64,000 nt of DNA from assembly GCA_963771655.1 (NCBI GenBank), contig CAVYUG010000004.1, positions 124,001 through 188,000 on the forward strand, written 5' to 3'. The notes under the pieces were generated by a model, which had not been told where the DNA came from, made no database searches, and saw only the letters and a program-made list of their open reading frames with translations. The position numbers and the translations under genes were made by a program. Below are positions 8,058 through 16,215 of this stretch, piece after piece; the stretch's first letter is position 1, and each line of letters starts with the position of its first letter. Source of the DNA: JAWVFM01 sp963771655. GTDB taxonomy: Bacteria > Actinomycetota > Thermoleophilia > Solirubrobacterales > 70-9.

Positions 8058-9455
8058 ATGGAAGACGGCAGTCCCGACGGCGCGGTGCGGAAGCACCGCG
8101 TGCTCGTCGTCGGCGGAGGCTTCGGGGGGCTCTTCGCCGCTCGCTTCCTGAGGCGCGCGCCGGTCGAGGTGACCGTGATCGATCGCGTCAACTACCACCT
8201 CTTCCAGCCGCTGCTGTACCAGGTGGCGACCGGAATCCTCGCCGAAGGCGACGTCGCCCCGCCGATTCGCAACGTCCTCCGCCGGCAGCGAAACACCCAG
8301 GTGGCGCTCGCCGAGGTGGTTGCGTTCGACCTCGAGATGCGCAACGTGACCGCGCGCAAGGTCGACGGCGAAATCGTCCCCATCGAGTACGACAGCATGA
8401 TCGTTGCCGCCGGCGCCGGACAGTCCTATTTCGGCCACGACGAGTTCTCTCGCTGGGCACCCGGGATGAAGACGATCGACGACGCGCTCGAGCTGCGGGG
8501 AAGAATCCTCGGCGCATTCGAGATGGCCGTGCTGGAGCCGGATCCCGGCAAGCGGCGCACCTGGCTCACCTTCGTGGTCGTCGGAGGCGGTCCGACGGGA
8601 GTCGAGATCGCCGGCCAGATCGCTGAGCTGTCGCGCCGCGTCCTGCCGCGCGAGTTCCACTCCATCGACGCGAGCAGCGCGCGCGTTCTGCTGTTCGACG
8701 GCGGGAAGGAAATCCTCGCGACCTTCGGCGATCGCCTCTCCGGCAAGGCGACCAAGGAGCTCGAGGAGCTCGGGGTCGAGATCCAGACGGGCAGCGTCGT
8801 CACGGACATCGATCGGACCGGGGTCATGGTGAAGGGGGGCGATGGCGAGGTCCGCCGGGTCGATGCGCACACGAAGGTCTGGGCGGCCGGCGTCCAGGCA
8901 TCCCCGCTCGCGAGGATGCTGGCCGAGGCAACGGGCGCCGAGTGCGACCGGGCGGGGCGGATCGCCGTTCTGCCCGACTGCTCGCTGCCGGGCCACCCCG
9001 AGGTCTTCGCGATCGGCGACATGATGTCGCTCGACGGGCTGCCGGGGGTGGCCGAAGTCGCGATGCAGCAGGGGATCCACGCGGCCCGGACGATCGCGCA
9101 TCGCGTGCGCGGCGAGGAGGGATCGAAGCCGTTCAAGTACCGCGACCTGGGCAGCATGGCGACGATCTCGCGGTTCCGCGCCATCGTCAGCTTCAAGGGC
9201 ATCCGCGTGGCCGGGTTCCTCGGATGGCTCATGTGGCTCTTCGTCCACCTCGCCTTCCTGACCGGGTTCAAGAACCGATTCACCACGGTCCTGAGCTGGG
9301 GGCTCACCTTCATCGGAGGGGCAAGGAGCGAGCGGACGCTGACCGCCCAGCAGGTCATCGCCCGGGTTGCGATCGCCGAGGCGGGCGGGCAGCCGTTCCT
9401 GCTCCGCCTCGCCACAGGCGAGCCGGCGACGGATCCGGCCGACGGCGACAGCTAG
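8058..9455 (+). CDS. ndh: Type II NADH dehydrogenase (NDH-2)-like FAD oxidoreductase
   Basis: About 465 residues. A first dinucleotide-binding fold (LVVGGGFGGLFAARFL) binds FAD, then NYHLFQPLLYQVATG, a signature of NDH-2. A second Rossmann fold (VVVGGGPTGVEIAGQIAE) binds NADH, and VFAIGDMM closes the FAD site. A hydrophobic/amphipathic C-terminal stretch (AGFLGWLMWLFVHLAFLTG) would hold the enzyme on the membrane, where it passes electrons from NADH to quinone without proton pumping. ATG 8058 is preferred over the longer frame from 8028 because family homology begins just after it. The stop is interlocked with that of the convergent DUF389 gene (CTAG 9452-9455). Confidence 0.88.
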   Translation: MEDGSPDGAVRKHRVLVVGGGFGGLFAARFLRRAPVEVTVIDRVNYHLFQPLLYQVATGILAEGDVAPPIRNVLRRQRNTQVALAEVVAFDLEMRNVTARKVDGEIVPIEYDSMIVAAGAGQSYFGHDEFSRWAPGMKTIDDALELRGRILGAFEMAVLEPDPGKRRTWLTFVVVGGGPTGVEIAGQIAELSRRVLPREFHSIDASSARVLLFDGGKEILATFGDRLSGKATKELEELGVEIQTGSVVTDIDRTGVMVKGGDGEVRRVDAHTKVWAAGVQASPLARMLAEATGAECDRAGRIAVLPDCSLPGHPEVFAIGDMMSLDGLPGVAEVAMQQGIHAARTIAHRVRGEEGSKPFKYRDLGSMATISRFRAIVSFKGIRVAGFLGWLMWLFVHLAFLTGFKNRFTTVLSWGLTFIGGARSERTLTAQQVIARVAIAEAGGQPFLLRLATGEPATDPADGDS

Positions 9456-10373
9456 CTCCCGCGGCCCTCCCGGGCTCGGCGGAGGCGATTGCGGACGCGT
9501 CGCGTAACGCGGCGCTGGACGACGAGTGCGGTCGACGCGCCGACCGCCATCATGGCGACGTTCATGCCCAACACGCCGAGCGCGCCCCAGGCCCGACCGA
9601 TCTGGCCGAGCCCGGCGGCCACGCCGAGGTACCCTGCCGCCGGGATCGTCGTGACGGAGACGGCAACGCCAACGCCGGCGCTGGCCCGCGTTTCGACGGC
9701 GAGCATTCCCGCGGCGCCCGCGACGAACGCGACGACGATCGTCTCGTGGCTGACCGTGGTGAGGCCGCCGAGGGCGCCGGCCGCGTCGCTGAGCGTGAAG
9801 CCCGCGGGGATCAGATCGAGCTGGTTCTGCACAAACGCCAGGATCGTGGCCGCGAGCGACCGTCACCGCCAGTCCGAGGAGCAGGGTGACCAGCGCGCGG
9901 CTCGCGAGGTGGCGGTTTCGGCCGACGATCCCGACGCCGATCGCGGTGATCGGGAGCAGGTCCGGGCTCACGGCCATCGCGCCGACGATGAGGATCGTGT
10001 TGCGCTCGATCACGCCGTAGCAGGCGATGACGCCGGCGACCAACATGAATACGAGGTACCGCCCGATCGGGCGCGCGCTGTGCCAAGCCGCAGCGAGGAC
10101 GTCGGCCCAGACGAGGCTGGAGTCGGACATCGAGGCCACCTGTCCAACGACCTCCAGGCGGGTCAGGGTGATCGTGGTCGGAGCCACACCCAGCCGTTCG
10201 AGCTCCTCGAGCAGCGCATCGGCCGAGGTCGGGATGACCGCACCCGACACAACCGCGTGCCCGGCCCGCTCCGCGTCGACGATGGTGACGCGGCTGACCC
10301 CGTCGAACTGGTCGAGCCGACTGGCGACGTCCCCCATCGTCGGCGCATCGCCGTAGACCTCGACCCGCAACAT
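9452..10373 (-). pseudogene. DUF389 membrane protein, frameshifted
   Basis: The N-terminal ~70 residues form a small soluble domain (LRVEVYGDA to LTRLEVVGQV). Hydrophobic helices follow, with the DUF389 signature NTILIVGAMAVSPDLLPI near residue 130 and ALVTLLLGLAVTV. Near 9855 the frame breaks: the expected VAATILAFVQNQ is interrupted by a few extra bases. The rest (LDLIPAGFTLSD, GAAGMLAVETRASAGVGVAVSVTTIPAAGYLG) continues in another frame to TAG 9452. The assembled length (~306 codons) is typical. DUF389 proteins are multi-pass membrane proteins of unknown function. The gene lies downstream of the GH15 and zwf genes on the same strand, 13 nt from the GH15 stop, and so is probably in their operon. 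Confidence 0.75.
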
Positions 10374-10386
10374 CGCCAGGAGGGCG

Positions 10387-12384
10387 CTAGCGCCCGACCC
10401 GGGCGAGGAGGCGTTCCCTCACCCGCCGATCTCCGCAAGCGCTCTGTGAGGATCAGGCGTGCGGCCGCCTCGATCAGGGCGAGGTGCGAGAACGCCTGCG
10501 GGAAGTTTCCGAGGTGGCGGGCGGTTTCGGCATCGAACTCCTCCGCGTAGAGGCCCAGCGGCGAGCCGATGCGCAGCAGGCGTTCCATGAGGTCGCGCGC
10601 CGGCTGCTGCTCGCCGACGATCGCCAGCGCCGAGACGAGCCAGAACGAGCAGATGAGGAAGGTGCCCTCCTTGCCCGAGAGGCCGTCGTCCGTCTCACCC
10701 GTCTTGTAGCGAAGGACGAACCCGTGCTCGGTCAGGTCGTCGGCGATCGCGAGCACGCTCTTTCGGAGGCGCTCGTCGTTGCCCGGGAGGAAGCCGAAGA
10801 GCGCGGCGAGGAGCGTCGACGCGTCGAGCGCGTCGGTGTCGTAGTGCTGGCGCAGGACGCCGTCGCGAAGCCCGTGCTCGAGGATGTCGTCCTTGATCTC
10901 GCCGGCCGTGGCGCGCCCAGGTCTTCTCGCGCTTGTCGTCTCCGCGGATCGCCGCCACCTTCGCTGCGCGGTCGAGGGCGACCCAGCACATCAGCTTCGA
11001 CGAGACGTAGTGCTGCGGCGCTCCCCGCGCCTCCCAGATCCCCTGGTCGGGGTTCTGCCACACCTTGGTCGCGCACTCCGCCTGGCTCTCGACGATCGGC
11101 CACAGGCGCCGCGGGATGCGCTCGGAGCGGCGCGCATGGAGGAGGATCGAGTCCAGAACGGCGCCGAAGACGTCGTTCTGGCGTTGGTCGAAGGCACCGT
11201 TGCCGATCCGGACCGGATGCGCGCCCGCGTAGCCGGAGAGCTCGTCCCGAGTCGACTCGGTGAGGTCCCGGCGTCCGTCGATCCCGTACATGATCTGCAA
11301 CCCGCCGTCGTCGTTTGGCTCGAGGTCGGCGACGAACTGCATGAACTCGTCGGCCTCCCAGTCGAGGTTCAGGTAGTGGAGCGCCTGCAACGTGAAGGTG
11401 GTGTCGCGCATCCAGGTGAATCGGTAGTCCCAGTTCCGCTCGCCCCCTGGCGTCTCCGGCAGCGAGGTCGTGAGGGCGGCGACCGTGGCGCCGGTCGGCA
11501 TGTAGGTGAGCCCCTTGATCGCGAGCGCCGAGCGCTGGATGGCGTAGCGGAAGTGGTGGTCCGGAATTCGGGCGCTCTCGAGCCAACGCCGCCAGTAGCC
11601 CGTGGTCGCCGCAAGCCGGCCCTGGGCGTCGTCGACGTCGGCCGGGGTGGCGAGGCCCTCCGCCCACGAGAGCGCGCAGAAGGCCTGGTCGCCCTTCTCA
11701 AGCGTGTGACGGGCGCGCACCTGGCTCTCCTCGATCCCGAGGGCCATGTCGGTCGCGAGGCGGATGGTCACCTCGCCGTCGGTCGCGTCGGCCGCGTGGC
11801 GGTCGCCGTCTGGCCAGCGACCATTCCGCCGGCTTGCGGCCGTAGTCGAAGACGGGCTCGCAGAAGAGCTCCATCTCGACTGCGCCGTCGAGGCAGAGCA
11901 CGGTCCGCACCAGCATGTGCTCGCCGTCGAAGTCGGCGGGGGGACGGGTGTGAGGGGTCACCTCGTCGTCGCCCTTGGTGGGGCCGATCGTCAGCGCGTC
12001 GCGAACCATGGCCCAGCCGGTCATCGTGTGCCAAGTCGTCACGATGGTGTTGGTGCCCGGCTCGTAGATGCGAGATACGGGCACGTTGATCCCGAAGGGC
12101 CCGAGCCGGAACGTGCCGGCGCCGCGGTCGAGCAGGGCGCCGAACACGCTCGGCGAGTCGAAGCTCGGCACGCAGAGCCACTCGATCGTCCCGTCGGCTG
12201 CCACCAGGGCGCCCGTATGGCAGTTGGAGAGGAACGCGTAGTCGGCGATGGGCGGGAACGGCGACGGCTTCGCCGCGCTCTGGGGCATTCCCTCCTCCTT
12301 GCCGGCCGCGGGCGCTTTGCCGCTCCTCGCCGCCGCTAGCCGCTGGAGCGGGTCTTGCCGGCCTCTTCTGTTCGCGGGACTCAT
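10387..12384 (-). pseudogene. GH15 family trehalase/glucoamylase-like hydrolase, frameshifted
   Basis: The full GH15 layout is readable with three indels. The N-terminal beta domain has DYAFLSNCHTGALVAADGTIEW and FDSPSVFGALLDRGAG. After a frame change near 11815, the catalytic (alpha/alpha)6 barrel follows with NWDYRFTWMRDTTFTLQAL, IGNGAFDQRQNDVFG and EARGAPQHYVSSKLMCW. A second shift near 10920 precedes FGFLPGNDERL and KEGTFLICSFWLVSALA (the second catalytic acid), and a third near 10425 restores the end at TAG 10387. Enzymes of this type in Actinobacteria include trehalases as well as glucan glucohydrolases; sequence alone does not decide. No signal peptide is seen. ATG 12384 overlaps the zwf stop (ATGA); ATG 12288 is an alternative start. 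Confidence 0.82.
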
Positions 12385-13799
12385 GACTCGGTCCAGGGCT
12401 CGTGCCAGCCGCCGTAGTCGGCGGCGAGCTTGTCAGCGGCCTTGGGTCCCCATGTACCCGGTTTATACAGGTGGACCCTCGGGGGCTTGTCGATCAGCGG
12501 CTGCATGACCCGCCAGGTCTCCTCGACGTTGTCCTGCCGGGTGAAGCGGGTGCTGTTGCCGATCAGCGCGGCATGCAGCAGGACCTCGTATGGGGTCGGG
12601 CCCTCGCCGCCCTCCTCGGCGAACTCCATGTCGAGGTGGATCTGCTCGGGTCGGTTTCGTCGCTGCGCTGGGCGTCGACGAGCAGACGGATGCCCGTGGT
12701 CGGGTGGAGCCTGACGACGAGCTGATCGGGCTCGGCCGCCCCGGCCCTGCGCGCGGTAGCCAGGCGCGGCGGGTGCTTGAAGACGAGCCGGAGCTCGCTC
12801 TGGGTCCACCGGCATGCACTTTCCCGGTCGCGGATGAAGAACGGCACCCCGGACCAGCGCCAGTTGTCGATCTCCAGCCGCAGCGCCGCAAAGGTCTCGG
12901 TCTTCGAGTCCTTCGCGACGCCGTCGATCTTCCGGTAGCCCTCGTACTGGCCGCGCACGTAGTGGTTCGGGTCGGCGTCGGCATCGCCGTAGAAGACAGC
13001 GAACATCGCGTCCTTCAGCGCTTCGGGTCGTTACGGCAGGCGGGCGGCTCCATCGCAGCCGCCGCGACGACCTGCATCAGGTGGTTGACGACCACGTCGC
13101 GGAGGGCGCCGACGGGGTCGTAGAAGTGGCCACGGTCGGAGACGTCGAAGTCCTCCGCCATCGTGATCTGCACGCGGCGAGACTGTTTCGGTTCCAGATC
13201 GGCTCGAAGATCGCATTCGCGAATCGCAGGATAGAGAATCTCGGCCAGGCCCATCACGCCGAGAAAGTGGTCGATCCGGAAGAGCTGGTTCTCGTCGGAT
13301 GTACGATGGATCTCGTCGTTAAGCTCGCGCGCGGAGGCGAGGTCATGGCCGAACGGCTTCTCGACGACGACGCGCGCCGACTCGTGAGCCCGGCCTCGGC
13401 GAGGCCCTTGATCACCATCCCGAAGAGGAACGGCGGGATCTCCAGGTAGAAGACCGGGGTGTCTGTTCCCTTGATCTCCGCGGCGACGGCCTTGTAAGTG
13501 CCGGCGTCGGCGAAGTCGCCCGCGACGTAGGAGAGGCGATCCGCGAACCTCGCGAAGACCTCGTCGTCGATCGACTCGCCGCAGTCGATGATCGAGGTGC
13601 GGGCACGCTCGCGAAGATCGTCGACGGTCCAGTCGTCGACGGCGACGCCGACGATCGGGCATTCGAGAAGCCCACGCTCTTCGAGGCGATAGAGGGAATA
13701 GAAGGTCATCACCTTCGCGAGGTCGCCCGTGATTCCGAAGATGACGAGCACGTCGGCCGCCTGGGGCTGGTCGCTGCGCTCAGCGGCTGACGTGCTCAT
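12381..13799 (-). pseudogene. zwf: Glucose-6-phosphate 1-dehydrogenase, multiply frameshifted
   Basis: G6PD, the entry step of the oxidative pentose phosphate pathway. The N-terminus has the NADP-binding VIFGITGDLAKVMTFYSLYRL. Further pieces lie in alternating frames: ARVVVEKPFGHDLASARELN (catalytic-site lysine region), FRIDHFLGVMGLAEIL (RIDH active-site His), RFANAIFEPIWNRNSLA, VQITMAEDFDVSDRGHFYD, VFYGDADADPNHYVRGQYEG and SGVPFFIR. The C-terminal EEGGEGPTPYEVLLHAALIG and WRVMQPLI end at TGA 12381. At least five indels are needed (near 13390, 13210, 13185, 13015, 12820-12830 and 12680). ATG 13799 is chosen; TTG 13811 is in frame. Conserved residues survive everywhere except at the indels. 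The GH15 gene follows with an ATGA overlap, and a truncated second zwf copy lies just upstream. Confidence 0.85.
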
Positions 13800-13834
13800 C
13801 GGAAGGGCCAATCGTGCCGGCGAAGCATGGCCGT

Positions 13835-13856
13835 CGCATCATCTCATCGGGGTGAA
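13835..13856 (-). promoter_or_regulatory. Conserved 17-nt upstream motif, copy 3
   Basis: Plus-strand 13839-13855 reads TCATCTCATCGGGGTGA, 39 nt before zwf ATG 13799. The flanking bases (CGCATCATC...GGGTGAA) are shared with the copy at 14284-14305 in front of the truncated zwf gene, which fits a duplication that carried the promoter along. Confidence 0.5.
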
Positions 13857-13874
13857 CTTCGACCCTTTGCTTGG

Positions 13875-14201
13875 TCAAACGTCGGCGCTGTCCGCCGGGT
13901 ACGAGAGGCGCTTGGCGAACCGGTTGAAGATCTTCGGGTCGGGCTTCCGCCCGGACGAGGTCTCGATCGCCCTGCGGGCGTGGTCACGGAGGTCCTTGTC
14001 GGACCAGTCGTCGAAGGCCACGCCGACGACCGGGCAGTCGAGCAGCCCCCGGGCCTCGAGCCGGTAGAGCGAGTTGAAGGTCATCACCTTCGCGAGGTCG
14101 CCGCTGATGCCGAAGATGACGAAGACGTCCGCTGGGGCCGCTTGGCCAGGCGTCCGGGAGCGTGAGGTCGTCCGCGAGCTGGGCTTGTTTGGAGCCACCA
14201 T
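13875..14201 (-). pseudogene. Truncated second zwf copy fused to the 3' end of the channel gene
   Basis: The minus frame encodes the first ~85 residues of G6PD (VFVIFGISGDLAKVMTF, SLYRLEARGLLDCPVVGVA, FNRFAKRLSY). It then ends abruptly in PADSADV and TGA 13875. The corresponding full-length zwf continues from RLSY into VAGDFADAG, so this copy lacks the catalytic part. The ending is nearly the same as the C-terminus of the upstream channel protein (PADSADA), with 16 identical nucleotides. The copy therefore looks like the product of a tandem duplication spanning the channel 3' end, the intergenic motif and the zwf 5' end. The proteins are only moderately similar, so the event is old. ATG 14201 is a guess; the frame stays open to 14291. 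Confidence 0.7.
13880..13895. repeat. 16-nt direct repeat, copy A (duplication junction)
   Basis: CGTCGGCGCTGTCCGC is identical to 14361-14376. Here it forms the last codons of the truncated zwf frame; there it encodes the last residues of the channel protein. It marks the junction of the duplicated segment. Confidence 0.6.
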
Positions 14202-14283
14202 CCTCAAACCTACCTCTGATCGGAAATCGGCTCGGGCCGTGGGTCGGCGGCCGCGGTCGAGCCTGCTAGCCAAGCGTACGCCT

Positions 14284-14305
14284 CGCATCATCCGATCGGG
14301 GTGAA
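14284..14305 (-). promoter_or_regulatory. Conserved 17-nt upstream motif, copy 4
   Basis: Plus-strand 14288-14304 reads TCATCCGATCGGGGTGA, the most palindromic of the four copies around a GATC centre. It lies upstream of the truncated zwf copy and is the duplicate of the motif at 13839. Confidence 0.45.
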
Positions 14306-14355
14306 ACTTGCCTGGCGGTTGCCGGTGACGGCCTCGTCGACCTCCCAGTCGGTTG

Positions 14356-15099
14356 TCAGGCGTCGGCGCTGTCCGCAGGAGCCCTGGTGGTGCCCGGGCG
14401 CCACAGGCTCACGAGGCCGGCCACGAGCGTTACGAGGAAGATCTGGCCGATGAGCATCTCGAAGACCGCGAATGACTGCCCGACGGTTCCGGCCGGGACG
14501 AGGTTCCCGTAGCCGGTCGTCGTGAGCGTCGTGTAGCTGAAGAAGAGATAGTCGCTCGAGCGTGGATCGGACAGGCCGGTGAAGAACTGGGTGTGCGTGG
14601 AGCTCGCGAACCCAACGTAGAGGAACGCGAACAGCAGGCCAAGGAGCGTGAAGACGCTGATCGCCCCGAGGATGGTGCGGAAGTCGACCCTGCTGGCGCG
14701 GTCGAGGACACGGCGCAGGATCGTCACAGCCGTGATCGCCAGCAGGATCGAGTCGGCCGCGAAGGCGATCCCGACCAATCGCACCGAGGAGATGGCCTGA
14801 GCGATCAGCGCCGCGACGACCGCGGCAACGGCGACCCAGACCGCTATGCGCACCCGGGCAGGGCGCACGTCGGAGCTCGTGAGCCCGACGATCGCCGTGA
14901 GGCCGGCAACCGCGATGGCCGCGACGCGGCCTCCCCAGCCCTCGGGCGGCAGGGTCATCATCACCGCGAAGGTGACCAGGACCAAGAGCAGGACGAGGCC
15001 GTAGGCCTCCCCGATCCGCTCCACCACCTCGAGCCGCGTCTCACGGCGGGCGTGTAGGCCGCGATGTCGTCTGCCCGGCTCGGGGCGTCGTTTGGGCAC
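14356..15099 (-). CDS. Two-pore-domain-type potassium channel subunit
   Basis: About 247 residues from GTG 15099. The frame is open further upstream to 15237, but that part is arginine-rich and overlaps the divergent gene. Several N-terminal transmembrane helices (YGLVLLLVLVTFAVMM, AAIAVAGLTAIVGL, AVWVAVAAVVAALIAQAI, SILLAITAVTIL) lead to a pore unit. The pore consists of TLLGLLFAFLYVGFAS, the filter helix DYLFFSYTTLTTTGYGNLVP and the inner helix SFAVFEMLIGQIFLVTLVAGLV. The TTTGYG filter shows K+ selectivity. No RCK or nucleotide-binding domain follows. The gene lies upstream of both zwf copies on the same strand, and its last codons carry one copy of the 16-nt repeat. The start remains uncertain. 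Confidence 0.82.
   Translation of the reverse strand: MPKRRPEPGRRHRGLHARRETRLEVVERIGEAYGLVLLLVLVTFAVMMTLPPEGWGGRVAAIAVAGLTAIVGLTSSDVRPARVRIAVWVAVAAVVAALIAQAISSVRLVGIAFAADSILLAITAVTILRRVLDRASRVDFRTILGAISVFTLLGLLFAFLYVGFASSTHTQFFTGLSDPRSSDYLFFSYTTLTTTGYGNLVPAGTVGQSFAVFEMLIGQIFLVTLVAGLVSLWRPGTTRAPADSADA
14361..14376. repeat. 16-nt direct repeat, copy B
   Basis: CGTCGGCGCTGTCCGC, identical to 13880-13895. It encodes the C-terminal ADSADA region of the channel protein and is the parental copy of the sequence that ends the truncated zwf frame. Confidence 0.6.
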
Positions 15100-15163
15100 G
15101 CACCGGCTTTCGGGTGGGCGGGCGCCGCTCCTGCTCCTGCACGGGACTCCCCAATGGGTCGGA

Positions 15164-15169
15164 TAGGTT
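15164..15169 (+). promoter_or_regulatory. Candidate -10 box of a leaderless promoter
   Basis: TAGGTT followed by six bases and then GTG 15176. This is the spacing expected if transcription starts on the first base of the start codon. The same TAGGTT-N6-GTG arrangement occurs at 41143. Confidence 0.4.
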
Positions 15170-15175
15170 GGATCG

Positions 15176-16186
15176 GTGAGTTCGTCCGATGCAGCGGTCG
15201 AGACGCCCCCGGACGGCGAGAGGCCGGGCAAGCCCAAACGGCGGATCAGGGACCGATGGGCCGCGTCGCGCCGGCTGGCGCGGATCGCCTACCGCGACCC
15301 CGAGCACGTGGCCGAGCGGCTCACGCTCTTCGGCTCCGAACAGGTCGGCGATCCGTCGCTGGAGTGGGCCGACCGAGTCCGCCGAGAGCGACCGGACGAG
15401 CCGCGCGCGCTGATCGCCGAGGAGGTGCGCATCCAGACCGCGCAGGTCGCGCGCATCGACGGGGCCGTCTCCGGCACGCCGTTTCTGATCGCGCTCGTTC
15501 CCGGTTATCTCGCCTACCTCTGGCAGGAGGGCGTCATGGAGCGACGGATCGCCGCCCTCTACGGACGCGACCCGCGCGACATCGAGACGTCCGCGCGGAC
15601 GCTGGTGTTGCGCGGCGTGCATCCGACGATCGACGTCGCCCGGGAAGCTATGCAGCAGGTGGCGGACGCCCCGTTCCCAGAGAAGCCGACCGCGCGGCGG
15701 TCGCTGGGCGTCTGGGTGCGAAGCGTCTACGTCATGCTCATCTTCGGCGGGTTCATCTCCGCCCCGACCGAGGAGGCCGCCAAGGAGGGTCATTGGCGGC
15801 TGAAGGCGACGGTCGGCTTCCTCGTCGGAGGCGTCATCTGGGTGACCACCTGGGTCCTGCCGGTCAGCTTCATGATCGTCATGGCCTGGGCCTGCGAGAG
15901 CCATGCCCGGAGCCTCGGCACCCGCACGCTGGGCTTCTACGGCGGCGAATCGGCCGCGGTGGAGCTCGCGGCGGCGACGGGCGACGATGATGAGGATGGC
16001 GGCCGCACGAAGCGGGACCTCCTGCGGGCCGGGCTCCTCGTGCTCTCGATCGCCGTCCCGATTGCGTTCGTGGCCTACGCGGACCACCTCCGCCAGAGCA
16101 CCGGCATCAACTGGCTTGGCGCCCTCGGCGCACTGGTCGCGGTGTCCCTGGTCATTGCCGTGACCGTCGTCGCTCGCCGTCGCTAA
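15176..16186 (+). CDS. Membrane protein of unknown family
   Basis: A 336-residue protein that I do not recognise. Residues 1-100 are charged and soluble (RRIRDRWAASRRLARIAYRD). A weakly hydrophobic segment (FLIALVPGYLAYLW) lies near 105. Then come three clear helices (SVYVMLIFGGFIS near 187, TVGFLVGGVIWVTTWVLPVSFMIVMAWA 218-245, split in two), an acidic loop (GDDDEDGG) and two C-terminal helices (LLVLSIAVPIAFVAYA, LGALGALVAVSLVIAVTVVA). It is probably an inner-membrane protein with a cytoplasmic N-terminal domain. The GTG start directly follows a TAGGTT box, suggesting a leaderless mRNA. It is divergent from the K+ channel gene. Confidence 0.65.
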   Translation: MSSSDAAVETPPDGERPGKPKRRIRDRWAASRRLARIAYRDPEHVAERLTLFGSEQVGDPSLEWADRVRRERPDEPRALIAEEVRIQTAQVARIDGAVSGTPFLIALVPGYLAYLWQEGVMERRIAALYGRDPRDIETSARTLVLRGVHPTIDVAREAMQQVADAPFPEKPTARRSLGVWVRSVYVMLIFGGFISAPTEEAAKEGHWRLKATVGFLVGGVIWVTTWVLPVSFMIVMAWACESHARSLGTRTLGFYGGESAAVELAAATGDDDEDGGRTKRDLLRAGLLVLSIAVPIAFVAYADHLRQSTGINWLGALGALVAVSLVIAVTVVARRR

Positions 16187-16215
16187 GAGGAAGCACGCTC
16201 ATCGTCGACCTGGTT

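Noticed and set aside
13875..14291. A functional second G6PD
   Set aside because: Only the N-terminal ~85 residues exist; the catalytic RIDH region is missing.
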